This document shows, in pieces, positions 35,242-44,900 of a DNA stretch of 64,000 nt. Below the pieces are notes generated by a model, which searched no databases, was not told where the DNA came from, and saw only the letters and a list, made by a program, of their open reading frames with translations. Source of the stretch: RHLJ01 sp965242845 (GTDB taxonomy: Bacteria; Bacteroidota; Rhodothermia; Balneolales; Balneolaceae); contig CBDETC010000001.1 in the NCBI GenBank assembly GCA_965242845.1, positions 434,001-498,000 on the forward strand, written 5' to 3'. The position numbers were made by a program, and so were the translations under genes. How positions within the stretch are numbered: position 1 is the stretch's first letter; every line of letters starts with the position of its first letter.

Positions 35242-36424
35242 TAGCTTATTGCTTATAGCCCTGTTTCTACTTTCCTGCTCAGAGCCTGCTCCAATTCTGA
35301 CCAATCTGACTAATCCAGCTGGCCCAGAAAGTTCTCTTCCCAGGCTATTTACTGATGATTCCGGCCTGGTTTATTTAAGCTGGGTAGAACAAAATGAAGG
35401 TACTTCGTCTCTTTATTATTCAACCTATGATGGAAGTGATTGGAGTACTCCAGAACTAATATCATCCTCTTCAAACTGGTTCGTAAACTGGGCCGACTTC
35501 CCTTCTGTAATAGGGCAAGACGGTGAAGCAATCGCTGCTCATTGGCTGGGTAAAATTCCAGGAAACACTTACTCATATAATGTAGAAATATCTACTAAGT
35601 CAGATTTAGATTCATGGACTGAAGCCATTGTACCACATAGTGATAATACTGCCACCGAACATGGATTTGTAAGTATGGTTCCATTCTCGGATTCATCTTT
35701 TTATGCCATTTGGTTGGATGGTAGAAATACCTCTGGCGGTCATGGAGAGCATGGCGATTTGTCTACAGCTATGACACTTAGGGGAGCTGAAATTTCACAT
35801 TCTGGACAATTAATCTCGGAGCATGAACTTGACACTTCTGTATGTGACTGTTGTAATACTTCGTTAGTAAGCACTAATAACGGTTTAATTGCTGTGTACA
35901 GGAATAGGACAGAAAATGAAATAAGAGATATTTATATAAAGAGATTTATAAACGGAGAATGGGAACAAGAAGAGGCAGTGTATTCGGATGATTGGAATAT
36001 TGCTGCTTGCCCGGTAAACGGAGGCATGATCGACTCAAAAGGAGCTCTAACTGCTGTGGCTTGGTTTAGCGGAGCAGATGATAAGTCTACTGTTAAGCTT
36101 GCCTTCTCTGAGGATAACGGAAATACATTCTCCTCTCCTATTATTGTGGATGCTTCCGTAAATCTTGGCCGGGTAGATGTTCTTATAAATGATGACAACT
36201 CAGCATGGGTAAGTTGGATAACCCGCGAGGAAGACAGTGCCTATCTAAATGTGCACTTGATTTCAACTGAAGGGGAAGTGTTATTAGACTACCAGGTTTC
36301 TGAGATAGATCCAGCAAGAAGAAGCGGTTTCCCTCAAATCACACGCTTAGATAAAGGAGTTCTGTTAGCATGGACAGAAATACACGATGAAAGTAAGCTC
36401 GTAAAAACAGCTACTCTTGAATAA
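35225..36424 (+). CDS. Secreted beta-propeller (sialidase-like) lipoprotein with CDCC motif
   Basis: A 399-residue protein with a lipoprotein signal (LLSCS, Cys17). Repeated blade-like strands (GLVYLSWVEQNEG, SSFYAIWLDGRN, GLIAVYRNRTENEIRDIYI, DNSAWVSWITRE) suggest a six-bladed sialidase-type propeller, but the sialidase arginine triad and true Asp boxes are not clear, so sialidase activity is doubtful. Near residue 220 DTSVCDCCNTS is followed by NIAACPVNGG; this Cys set could bind a metal such as copper or a haem. I chose the ATG at 35225, which gives a clean signal peptide, over an upstream in-frame start at 35186. It converges with the phosphatase gene (14-base overlap). Confidence 0.7.
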   Translation: MKKPISSLLLIALFLLSCSEPAPILTNLTNPAGPESSLPRLFTDDSGLVYLSWVEQNEGTSSLYYSTYDGSDWSTPELISSSSNWFVNWADFPSVIGQDGEAIAAHWLGKIPGNTYSYNVEISTKSDLDSWTEAIVPHSDNTATEHGFVSMVPFSDSSFYAIWLDGRNTSGGHGEHGDLSTAMTLRGAEISHSGQLISEHELDTSVCDCCNTSLVSTNNGLIAVYRNRTENEIRDIYIKRFINGEWEQEEAVYSDDWNIAACPVNGGMIDSKGALTAVAWFSGADDKSTVKLAFSEDNGNTFSSPIIVDASVNLGRVDVLINDDNSAWVSWITREEDSAYLNVHLISTEGEVLLDYQVSEIDPARRSGFPQITRLDKGVLLAWTEIHDESKLVKTATLE

Positions 36425-37598
36425 TAATAGGCAGCTCTCCTAGTCCCAACAATCTTGCCGTTTTCTTTCCTACTTCTGTATTGTCTAACCATCCGGTAAA
36501 TTCTATTGCATGAGGACCATATGCCATTACCGGAATAGGCACACCTGTATGAGATCCTGTTGTCCACGCGATTTCAACCTCGTGAGTATCTCTATTATAA
36601 CCATTTAATGTCATACCTCCGGTTTCGTGATCGGCTGTTACGATAACCAGCGTCTCTCCATCGTGCTGAGCAAAGTCAAGAGCCTCTGCAATGGCAGCGT
36701 CAAAGTCAGCTACTTCCCTTAGCACGTATGGAGTATCGTTTCCATGTCCACCCCAATCAATTTGAGAACCTTCAACCATTAGAAAAAAACCTTCATCATT
36801 TTTTGAAAGAGCTTCTATTGCTTTTGAAGTCATTTCAGCAAGTGTTGGGGTTCTGTTTTCGCTAGGCATACCTGAATCAGAAAAAAGTCCTAATATCTTT
36901 TCCGAATTAGTAGCATTTAGTTCTCCCAAGTCTTGAACAAAAGCATACCCTAAGCCTTCAAACTCGGAGACAAGATCTCTATTGTCATCTCTGCTACTTC
37001 CTTTTTCATTTGAAGGAATAAAGTATTCAAGTCCCCCTCCTAAAATTACATCTGCTCCGGAGCTGAGATATTGAGCTGCAATCATTGCTTCCATTCTTCG
37101 TGAAGGTACGTGGGCAGCGTAGCTAGCGGGAGTTGCATGTGTAACTCCGGAAGTAGAAACAAGACCGGTACTTAATCCACTTCGCTCTGCGAGTTCAAGA
37201 ATAGTCCGGCAATTTCTCTCATCTGGGAGCTGAGCGATTTTGCCATTATCTGTTTTTATTCCACATGAAAAAGCTGTTGCTCCAGCAGCAGAATCTGTAA
37301 TTAAATTACTTGCCGCATGAGTTTTCACAATACCTGTAACAGGCATTGTTTGCACATGTAAAAGCCCATCCTCACCCACTAAATGGTACTGTCCAGAAGT
37401 AAGCTGTACCAAACCTGTACCATCGCCAATAATAAAAATCACATTCTTTATTGGCCCGTCAGCTACAAGAGGTAACCGTTGGCGGTCTAACTTCTGCTCT
37501 TTATTAACTTGAAAAGTGTTCTCTTTTTGAGCAAAACAGTTTAATGTTGTAAGTGATAAAAGTGATAAAAGTGATAAAACTATTAGTGATCTCTTCAT
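36411..37598 (-). CDS. Alkaline phosphatase (PhoA-type)
   Basis: A 395-residue exported phosphomonoesterase. After a signal peptide (about 1-24), the metal ligand region FIIGDGTGLVQLTSGQYH (about 55-72), the nucleophile Ser in TDSAAGATAFSCG (about 101-113), the GGGLEYFIP loop and VTADHETGG (about 325-333) are all present. It releases phosphate from periplasmic phosphoesters using zinc and magnesium. The signal peptide is coded by a 9-base tandem repeat (37552-37578). No Pho box could be identified by eye. Confidence 0.93.
   Translation of the reverse strand: MKRSLIVLSLLSLLSLTTLNCFAQKENTFQVNKEQKLDRQRLPLVADGPIKNVIFIIGDGTGLVQLTSGQYHLVGEDGLLHVQTMPVTGIVKTHAASNLITDSAAGATAFSCGIKTDNGKIAQLPDERNCRTILELAERSGLSTGLVSTSGVTHATPASYAAHVPSRRMEAMIAAQYLSSGADVILGGGLEYFIPSNEKGSSRDDNRDLVSEFEGLGYAFVQDLGELNATNSEKILGLFSDSGMPSENRTPTLAEMTSKAIEALSKNDEGFFLMVEGSQIDWGGHGNDTPYVLREVADFDAAIAEALDFAQHDGETLVIVTADHETGGMTLNGYNRDTHEVEIAWTTGSHTGVPIPVMAYGPHAIEFTGWLDNTEVGKKTARLLGLGELPIIIQE
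37552..37578. repeat. 9-base tandem repeat inside the phosphatase signal peptide
   Basis: Three perfect copies of AGTGATAAA on the plus strand, read on the minus strand as repeated Leu-Ser-Leu codons of the signal peptide core. Slippage would add or remove three residues without a frameshift. Confidence 0.7.
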
Positions 37599-37645
37599 AA
37601 TTTTTTTTTGATAAGATACTATAGAGAGATAAAGCTACTGTTAAA

Positions 37646-39184
37646 TTATCCTCTTTTAGGGAAAAAGCTTTTGATCAATCCCCAGAATCCCTTTTCAGGT
37701 TTTCGAGCATTTTTATTCCTTGATGCCGCTTGATCCAGAGTCTTAATTTGTATCGGAGGTCTCTTCGGTTCCTTCTTCTTATTGTTTTGAGGTTTCTTCT
37801 TGCTCTGCGGTTTCTTTTTATTCTGTTGTTGCCTTTGCTGCTGCTCTTTCTGTTTAGGCTTATCAGCATGCTTTTTAGGAGAATCAGAAGGTTCTTTTCC
37901 AAGTATCTGGATAGATAACTTTTCTCCCTCTTTTACTTCAAACGCTATTTTCTTTGCTTTGGTAAAATCAGGAGCTGCTGCTTTCTCGTTACCTTTTTTG
38001 TCATTCTTTTGAGGAGCCTTCTTCTTCAGAGTAACTTTAACTTTATCCGATGGTTTTGAGTCCGTTTTTTGAAGAGAATCAGAGCCTTGAAAGATTTGAA
38101 GGTCATCTCCTACTTTAGATTTTATAGCAGAAAAAAACTTGCTGTCTTGCTTACTTACAAGAGTAATTGCTATTCCAGTTTTGTCGTATCGCCCTGTTCT
38201 TCCTATACGATGAATATAATCTTCAACAGCTCTAGGTACATCGTAGTTTATGATTAAGGAAATGTCGTCAATATCAATACCCCTTGCGAGTACATCGGTT
38301 GCTACCATAATAGGTACAACCCCGTTTTTAAAATCATTTAGAGCTTTAGTCCGCTCATCTTGCTCTCGATCTCCATGGATACTGGCTACTTTCAAGCCTT
38401 TCTTAGTAAGTAAGCTTTCTAGCTGATCTGTTCCTCTTTTTGTGGCTGTAAAGATAATACAGGAAGTCCACTCCATTTCGTCTAGAAGTGCCTGGCTCAA
38501 TTTCAGCTTTTCTCTACCGTCAATGAGATATGCACGCTGTTCTACACTTTCAGCAGGTTTAGAAATTTCTATTTCCACAAGCTGAGGTTCTACCATGATA
38601 TCTTCAGCAAGCTTTTGGATTTGTGGAGGCATTGTTGCTGAAAAGAGTAGGTTTTGCCTTTCTTTTGGCAGTTTATCAATAATATGAGTTACATCGGGAA
38701 GAAAACCCATATCCAGCATTCTATCTGCTTCATCAAGTACTAAAAATTCAATATTGCTAAAATCGATGTCCAATACTTTCATTTGGTCGATTAGTCTGCC
38801 TGGGGTAGCAACTATGATATTTACTCCTGCACGTATTGCTTCAGCTTGCCTGGCAAAATCTTCTCCCCCAATTATAGTTGCAGAGGAAATACCGCAATGG
38901 TAACCTAAAGCAAAAATCTGTTCATCGATTTGCTGCGCTAACTCTCTGGTAGGTGATAATATTAAGGCTTTAGTCCCAGTCTGAGATTTGTTAACTATGC
39001 TTTGGATAATGGGAATGACAAAAGCTCCGGTTTTTCCTGTACCGGTTTGAGCCGCGCCAATTACGTCCTTTCCTTTTAAGATCACCGGGATGCTTTTTTC
39101 CTGTACCGGTGTAGGCTCATCATAGCCAATATCTCCAAGCCCAGCTTGAAGGCTTTCATGGAGATCAAGATCTGTAAACTTCAA
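37646..39184 (-). CDS. rhlE: DEAD-box RNA helicase (RhlE group)
   Basis: A 512-residue ATP-dependent RNA helicase. All core motifs are seen: Q-motif GYDEPTPVQEKSIP (about 19-32), AQTGTGKT (about 44-51), PTRELAQQ, DEAD (about 150-153), SAT, and HRIGRTGRYDKTG (about 325-337). The core ends near residue 370; the C-terminal tail (about 375-500) is low-complexity, rich in Lys, Gln, Asn and Pro, and should be disordered and RNA-binding, as in RhlE and RhlB relatives. Roles include ribosome assembly and mRNA turnover. Stands between the phosphatase gene (same strand) and the divergent FKBP gene. Confidence 0.92.
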   Translation of the reverse strand: MKFTDLDLHESLQAGLGDIGYDEPTPVQEKSIPVILKGKDVIGAAQTGTGKTGAFVIPIIQSIVNKSQTGTKALILSPTRELAQQIDEQIFALGYHCGISSATIIGGEDFARQAEAIRAGVNIIVATPGRLIDQMKVLDIDFSNIEFLVLDEADRMLDMGFLPDVTHIIDKLPKERQNLLFSATMPPQIQKLAEDIMVEPQLVEIEISKPAESVEQRAYLIDGREKLKLSQALLDEMEWTSCIIFTATKRGTDQLESLLTKKGLKVASIHGDREQDERTKALNDFKNGVVPIMVATDVLARGIDIDDISLIINYDVPRAVEDYIHRIGRTGRYDKTGIAITLVSKQDSKFFSAIKSKVGDDLQIFQGSDSLQKTDSKPSDKVKVTLKKKAPQKNDKKGNEKAAAPDFTKAKKIAFEVKEGEKLSIQILGKEPSDSPKKHADKPKQKEQQQRQQQNKKKPQSKKKPQNNKKKEPKRPPIQIKTLDQAASRNKNARKPEKGFWGLIKSFFPKRG

Positions 39185-39299
39185 TGTATTTAGTCTAAAA
39201 AATTTGTTTGCGCGTCAAATATACACAGAAGTAAGTAAAGTGTTTTGATTTGCTTTTTTAGCTATCTTTTGCGCCCAAATTAAAGCCACATTATAATCA

Positions 39300-39998
39300 A
39301 TGTATCACAAAAGACTATTCACCTCTACCCTGTTAACACTACTATTAATTTCAGCATGTACTGAGCAAGAAAATGTTGTAATACCTAATTCTGAATTTAA
39401 TACAATGCCCGATAGCGTTAGCTATGCACTTGGCTATCAAAATGGTAAACAACTTTCCACTCAAGGATTCGCTGATGCGGATGTAGAAAACTTTTTAGCA
39501 GGTTTGCAGGATGGCTTAGGAGCAGAAGAATCAAAATTAGCTGATGTAAACCTTCAGTCGCTATTCAATCGTTTTGGTACCTATTTGTTTGATAAAATTA
39601 AGCTCGAAAATGATGAAGAAGCTAGAATTTTCTTTGAAGAAAATAGAACCAAAGAAGGTGTCATAGAAACACCGTCAGGTCTTCAATATAAAGTGTTAGA
39701 AGAAGGTACTGGTATTACACCCACCTCTCAGGATACAGTAATTGTTCATTATGAGGGTACATTAATTGACGGAACCGTTTTCGATTCAAGTTTTGATGGA
39801 GAACCAGCAGAATTTGTACTGGGAGCAGTTATCCCGGGATGGATCGAAGGTGTAGGTTTAATGAGCGAAGGAGCTTCATATATGCTTTATATTCCTACTG
39901 AGTTAGCGTACAGAGATAATCCGAGGCCTGGGAGTGCCATACAACCTAACGACGCTATTATATTCAGAGTTGAATTGATAGAGGTTAAACAGCGGTAG
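39300..39998 (+). CDS. FKBP-type peptidyl-prolyl isomerase lipoprotein (FkpA/Mip-like)
   Basis: A 232-residue protein with a lipoprotein signal (ISAC, Cys20). An N-terminal helical dimerisation region (about 35-115: SVSYALGYQNGKQL and following) precedes an FKBP domain (about 125-230) with VHYEGTLIDGTVFDSSFDG, VIPGWIEGVGLM, TELAYRDN and a final FRVELIEV. This is the FkpA/Mip layout: a periplasmic chaperone and prolyl isomerase. It adds to the three parvulin proteins near the start of the window. Its transcript runs into two hairpins at 40095-40187. Confidence 0.92.
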   Translation: MYHKRLFTSTLLTLLLISACTEQENVVIPNSEFNTMPDSVSYALGYQNGKQLSTQGFADADVENFLAGLQDGLGAEESKLADVNLQSLFNRFGTYLFDKIKLENDEEARIFFEENRTKEGVIETPSGLQYKVLEEGTGITPTSQDTVIVHYEGTLIDGTVFDSSFDGEPAEFVLGAVIPGWIEGVGLMSEGASYMLYIPTELAYRDNPRPGSAIQPNDAIIFRVELIEVKQR

Positions 39999-40042
39999 TA
40001 TTCCGTTTAACAAGAGCTATTAAAATTCCCTAACTCTGATTA

Positions 40043-40064
40043 ATAAGTTCTATATAGAACTTAT
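40043..40064. repeat. Perfect 22-base palindrome between fkpA-like and recD genes
   Basis: The half site is ATAAGTTCTAT followed directly by its exact complement, with no spacer. It lies in the 3' untranslated region shared by the two convergent genes. It could be a protein-binding site or an RNA hairpin; it has no U run, so it is not a terminator itself. Confidence 0.6.
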
Positions 40065-40082
40065 GAACAGAAACCAGATATT

Positions 40083-40117
40083 TGAAAAAGAAAACAGGGC
40101 AGCTATCAACTGCCCTG
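40083..40117 (-). terminator. Probable terminator of the recCBD transcript
   Basis: Stem CAGGGCAG (40095-40102) and CTGCCCTG (40110-40117) with a 7-base loop. On the minus strand it is followed by TTTTCTTTTTC, a suitable U-rich tract. It lies about 100 bases past the recD stop. Confidence 0.65.
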
Positions 40118-40152
40118 CTTTGAATACGTTGGCTTTTCGGGGTACACAAATG

Positions 40153-40187
40153 ACCGCTACAGAGTAGTATATGTAGCGGTTTTTTTT
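40153..40187 (+). terminator. Rho-independent terminator of the FKBP gene
   Basis: Stem ACCGCTACA (40153-40161) and TGTAGCGGT (40172-40180) with a 10-base loop, ending in eight T residues. It lies on the recD side of the minus-strand terminator, so the two convergent transcripts overlap by about 100 bases. Confidence 0.82.
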
Positions 40188-40218
40188 GTGTATAATTCTT
40201 TTCTAAAAAGGATTAAGA

Positions 40219-41970
40219 CTAACTATCGAGTAGTATTTTTTGTCTTATCCCACTCCTTCTTAAAGCTGTTTTTTCTATTGTGCGTATTATAATTTCTTTA
40301 CTACCTACTATAAGAACACTTTTCCGGGCTCTTGTTACAGCTGTATATAAAAGTTGTTTAGAAAGCACATGATTTTCCTTGTTTCCCAGAAAAATTACAA
40401 CATGATCATATTCAGATCCCTGGCTTTTATGTACAGTGATGGCAAAAGATGATTCCAGCTCATTAAATCTGGAAAGGGATAATGAAAAATCAGCTTTATT
40501 TTCTAGAACGATTTCAGGGTTCTTACTACTATTTTCGGTAGTTATATAGCCTACCTCTCCATTATATACGTTTAGGAGGTTATTGTTCCTGGTAATAAGA
40601 ATGGGCATTCCCTGATACCATTCTTGTTGCAGACTTACATGAATTGATCTCTTAATGGAATTATTTATGTGCTCATTTATTGACTGTGAGCTAAAACTAC
40701 CTCTCCTCAGCGCACAAAGAATTTGGCGTTTTTTTAAAACCTCAAACGAAAAACCCGAAGACAAAAAATCGTTATAGTGACTCTGCCCAAAATTATATAG
40801 CACATCTTCAAGGTCCGATAAAGTAGCTTCCCTTCGTGATATTTGTGGCAAAGAGGATGAATCCAAGAGCTCGAATACTTTCGCAGTGTCAGAATTATTA
40901 ATTGCTTCAGCAAGGGCCGAAATACCTGATGACTCATCAAAACGATAACTTTGATTGAGCTCAATGATGCAGTCATTGAGTTTATTTTTAGATTCTCCTT
41001 TAAGCGATGCAAAACCAATGGAGTTAGATAATTCATCAGAGAAAGAATTATCAGATGCATAGCATAAATCACCAAGAATGGCTCCAGCTTCTACAGAAGC
41101 CAGTTGATCTTTATCTCCAAGTAGAATCAGTTTACACTTTTCGGGTAAGGACCGGATCATAGCGATCCAAAGTGATAAATCAAGCATAGAGGCTTCATCT
41201 ACAACCAGTACATCTAAACTCAGTTTCGCCTCATTTCTTTCTCTCTTTCCATTCATACCTATTTCGAGAAGCTTATGAAGCGTTGTAGCCTGAGGAAGAG
41301 AAAATTCACTTGCAAATTCAGAAATAGAATGACTCATACGCTGAGCTGCCTTACCTGTAGGGGCTGCAAAAGCTATCGAAGCATTTGGATCCTTATTTAA
41401 TAATGCCTGTACTATTCTTTTGATGGTATAGGTTTTCCCTGTACCAGGTGCTCCGGTAAGAATAACGAGATCCTTTGCTAATGCGAGATAAGTAGCAACT
41501 TCCTGAAAGCTTATTTGATTTGGAGCACTTTTAAATAATTCAGTTATAAATTCCTTGCTATCTGACGAAATAGTTTGAGTAGCCTTTGACTTATCAAAAA
41601 GCCACCCAGTCAACTCTTCCTCATATTCCCAAAATTTTTGAAAGTATAGTAAGTCTCCTTTCAAAATTAACGGGGTCAAATCACCAGGAGAACCAAAAAA
41701 AGATGCTTCTTCACATGCTTTCTTTAATTGCGGAAGACTTTTTTGCCTAATAGCTATGGATTCAAAAAAAGACACATCGTCAGCCATGTCGATTAAAGAA
41801 ACACAAATATTTCCGGCTAATCTTTTTCTTACGCAATAAAGAGCGCAACATAAGGCGTCGTCTGAATTACTCTCGAAGTTAGAGGATATATAGTGCAGTA
41901 GCTCCAGTTCAATGAGACTGCCTTCTCCAGAATGGACCTGATATTCTAAAGTATCAAGAAGTCTATTCAT
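40219..41970 (-). CDS. recD: RecBCD exonuclease V, alpha subunit (5'-3' helicase)
   Basis: A 583-residue superfamily 1B helicase. Walker A is GAPGTGKT (about 171-178), followed by VVDEASMLDLSLW (Walker B, about 255), LLGDKDQLASVEAGAILGDL, and the C-terminal ITVHKSQGSEYDHVVIFLG and LYTAVTRARKSVLIVG motifs. As part of RecBCD it moves on the 5'-ended strand of a double-strand end. Its start overlaps the recB end by 8 bases. Length and motifs are as in RecD. Confidence 0.93.
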   Translation of the reverse strand: MNRLLDTLEYQVHSGEGSLIELELLHYISSNFESNSDDALCCALYCVRKRLAGNICVSLIDMADDVSFFESIAIRQKSLPQLKKACEEASFFGSPGDLTPLILKGDLLYFQKFWEYEEELTGWLFDKSKATQTISSDSKEFITELFKSAPNQISFQEVATYLALAKDLVILTGAPGTGKTYTIKRIVQALLNKDPNASIAFAAPTGKAAQRMSHSISEFASEFSLPQATTLHKLLEIGMNGKRERNEAKLSLDVLVVDEASMLDLSLWIAMIRSLPEKCKLILLGDKDQLASVEAGAILGDLCYASDNSFSDELSNSIGFASLKGESKNKLNDCIIELNQSYRFDESSGISALAEAINNSDTAKVFELLDSSSLPQISRREATLSDLEDVLYNFGQSHYNDFLSSGFSFEVLKKRQILCALRRGSFSSQSINEHINNSIKRSIHVSLQQEWYQGMPILITRNNNLLNVYNGEVGYITTENSSKNPEIVLENKADFSLSLSRFNELESSFAITVHKSQGSEYDHVVIFLGNKENHVLSKQLLYTAVTRARKSVLIVGSKEIIIRTIEKTALRRSGIRQKILLDS

Positions 41971-44900
41971 GATTCTCCGAGATAAAATAGTTATCTAAAT
42001 CAGAAACTAGGGATGCTTCAGGCTTTGAGAAAAATACTCCTGTTTCTGGATTATCTGGGTTTACTCCCCTAAGAAAAAGGTAAAAGACCCCACCAAAATG
42101 CGTGTTATAGTCATAATCAGGAAGAACGCTTTTAAGCATTCTGTGAACTGCTACGCAATAGATATGGTACTGGAGATCATAATTTGAATGTAGAACTTCC
42201 TCCTGAATCACAGCTTTAGAATAATCTTCCCATCTATCTCCTAAATGATTCGACTTATAATCCAGAATGTAGTACTTCTCTTGATGCTTAAATAATAGAT
42301 CAATGTAGCCTTTCATAAACCCACTATAATCATTAAGAAGCTCAAGCGAGGATGCCTTATTTCCGCGAATTATAGATTTAAGTTTTTCAGCGGTTACATT
42401 TTCAATTGGAAAATGAAACTCCATTTCTATCAATAAATCTTCCTTTCGAATATCTTTTAATAAGATCCCATCATCTAAGGGGTAAGTAAGAGTACTTTTT
42501 ACTGACTCATGGATTGTTGATATCCACTTTTCTTCAAATCCAAACTTCTGCGTCTTTTGTGTTACTATTTCTGAAATAGAATTAGGTGTAGAAAGAAGTG
42601 CCTCCTCAAAAATCTCATGAAGTAGTGTTCCCGTTTTAGCTCCCTTGGGAAGGCTAAACATGGAAGGTGCCAGATTTGAGTTCTCCAGTGTACTTACTTC
42701 TCCTAAAAGAGCATAGTAATCCAGTGCTGATTTCTCATAATCAATTTCATAGTTATCACTTCCACTTACCAAAGATGAGAAACTGGCTATTCTTGAATAA
42801 TTGTAGAGATCCGTTCTATGAAATTCTAAAGCCTGTAATGTTTGCTTCGGCTTTGACGAGTCCTCTGCTAGTACATTAAGATCTTGGGCAGGCTTTCTTA
42901 ATTTACTTGATAGATTGCCTTCAAGTTCTTTAAAAACTTTGCTAAGACTGTATTCTGAGATAGAATGTCGACTTTTGTATTCAGATGCTTTCAAAGTAAT
43001 TTTATCCTTGAGTCGATCTAGTACTTTTGTCGAACCTTCAAAAAGAGAGGCCAAGGGAGAAAGCTCTGAGTTTATTCCATCTGCAAGAATGACAAAACAA
43101 GCGGATTTAGCTCTTGTTAGAGAAACATAGCTGAGTCTTACTTTTTCAGCTAGTGACTCGGTTAAATTTTGTATTCGATTTTCGTCTACCCCTTCTTTTG
43201 TTCCAACATCCAAAAATGACTCTCCATTTCTGTTAAATGAGAAAATGGATTCCTTTTTAGTGTCTGTTCCTTCCCATAAATAAGGGCAAATGACTACCGG
43301 GAATTCCAGTCCTTTACTGGAATGCATGGTAAGAATCTGAATGAGCTCGTTATCGCTTTCTAGCCGAAGGATTTCATCATCACTTTGACCATTATGGCTA
43401 CCTCTTTTCTTTCTAAAATGAGATAAAAGCTGGGCTGGAGTATATCCGTTCTTTTGTTCGGCAGCACTTAACAAATCAACAAGATGTAATAGATTTGTCA
43501 GTCTTCTTTCTGCGTTGGTATGTGCGGCATAATTCTCACTAAGAGAGAATAATTTATTTAAATGGCTAAAGAGGGCGTTTATTCCTTTCCTTTTCCAAAT
43601 GTCTAATAGTTCAATAAACTTTTGGTATTCCTTCTCCCACTTAGGATCATCCTCATGTAGCTCCAAAATTTGCTGACCACTAAAACCTAGTGCCTCAGTA
43701 GCAAGTGCAGCACGAATTCCAGATTCGAACATAGGATTTAGAATGGCTGACAGAATTAGATGTAAATCACCTGATTCAGGAGAATGAAAAACACTTTGTT
43801 TACTCTTTATGATGCTGGAAAGGCCTTTTTGAGAAAGTGCTTGCTGAATAAGCAAAGCCTGATCATGAGTCCTTACAAGTACTGCCACATCCTTTTGGGT
43901 GAGCCTCTCGCCATCTATTGAATACTTTCCCTGAATAAGCGTAAGTATCTCATTAGCTACCGCGATTGAAATCTCCTTCCTTACTTTTGATACCGGTAAG
44001 CCTTGGGAAGGTATTTCTACAAATTGTAGAGGAGCAATCAGTTCGCCTGAATGAGTTAAGGCTGATTCCTCCCGACTTTTCGTATTAGGAAATTGAGCGG
44101 AGTCAAAGTTGATTTGATCAAGTACAAAGGAATCCTCAGTCAAACCGAATACTTCGTTCACAGCATTAATCATAGCTGCAGAAGACCGATAGTTATGTAT
44201 CAATGAATATCTTTGATCCTCTGAAGACTCTTGTTGTGCTCTTAAATAAGTGAAAATGTCTGCTCCTCTGAAGCTATAAATAGCTTGCTTCGGATCACCG
44301 ATCATAAATAAGGCTGTATGCTCTCTTTTTGCATAGATATTTGAAAAAATAGAATATTGAATAGGATCGGTGTCCTGGAATTCATCGATCAAAGCAATTG
44401 GGTACTTTTCACTGATGATTTTAGCAATCTCGCTATTTCCTGATTCAAGACCATACTGGGTAATCTCGAGTAAATCCTGATAGCTAAGAATATTTTTTTG
44501 TCTCTTCTTCTCTTTAAATCTGTCATTGATAGCTTTGGTAGCATCTACTAACCATGCTATTTCTATTTCTTCCCAACCTGAATATGTACTAAGATATTCA
44601 TCAACAAGATCCCAAATCTTTAGCGGTGAGATTTGCTTCCCTTTTTTAAGTCCTGCCCCCTCAGTATTCATGAAGCTCCCAAAAAGCTTAAGTTTATCAT
44701 ATGGAGTTATTGAAGTTTCTTCATCTAACCATCTCCTCAATCCTTCAATCAGCTTCTCAGGTTCTTTATAACGGGCTTTATTCAAAGAATCACTTTGCAA
44801 GTTCTGGATAATATGAGCTTCCTCATCTAGAAAAGCCTTTTTAAGACTGTTTTTCGATTTTTTAAGTGATTCGAATATTGGTTCATACTCTTTTAGAATT

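Noticed and set aside
37675..38257. Several open frames on both strands opposite or inside the rhlE tail
   Set aside because: They are by-products of the Lys/Gln-rich low-complexity coding sequence; none has a domain or ribosome site.
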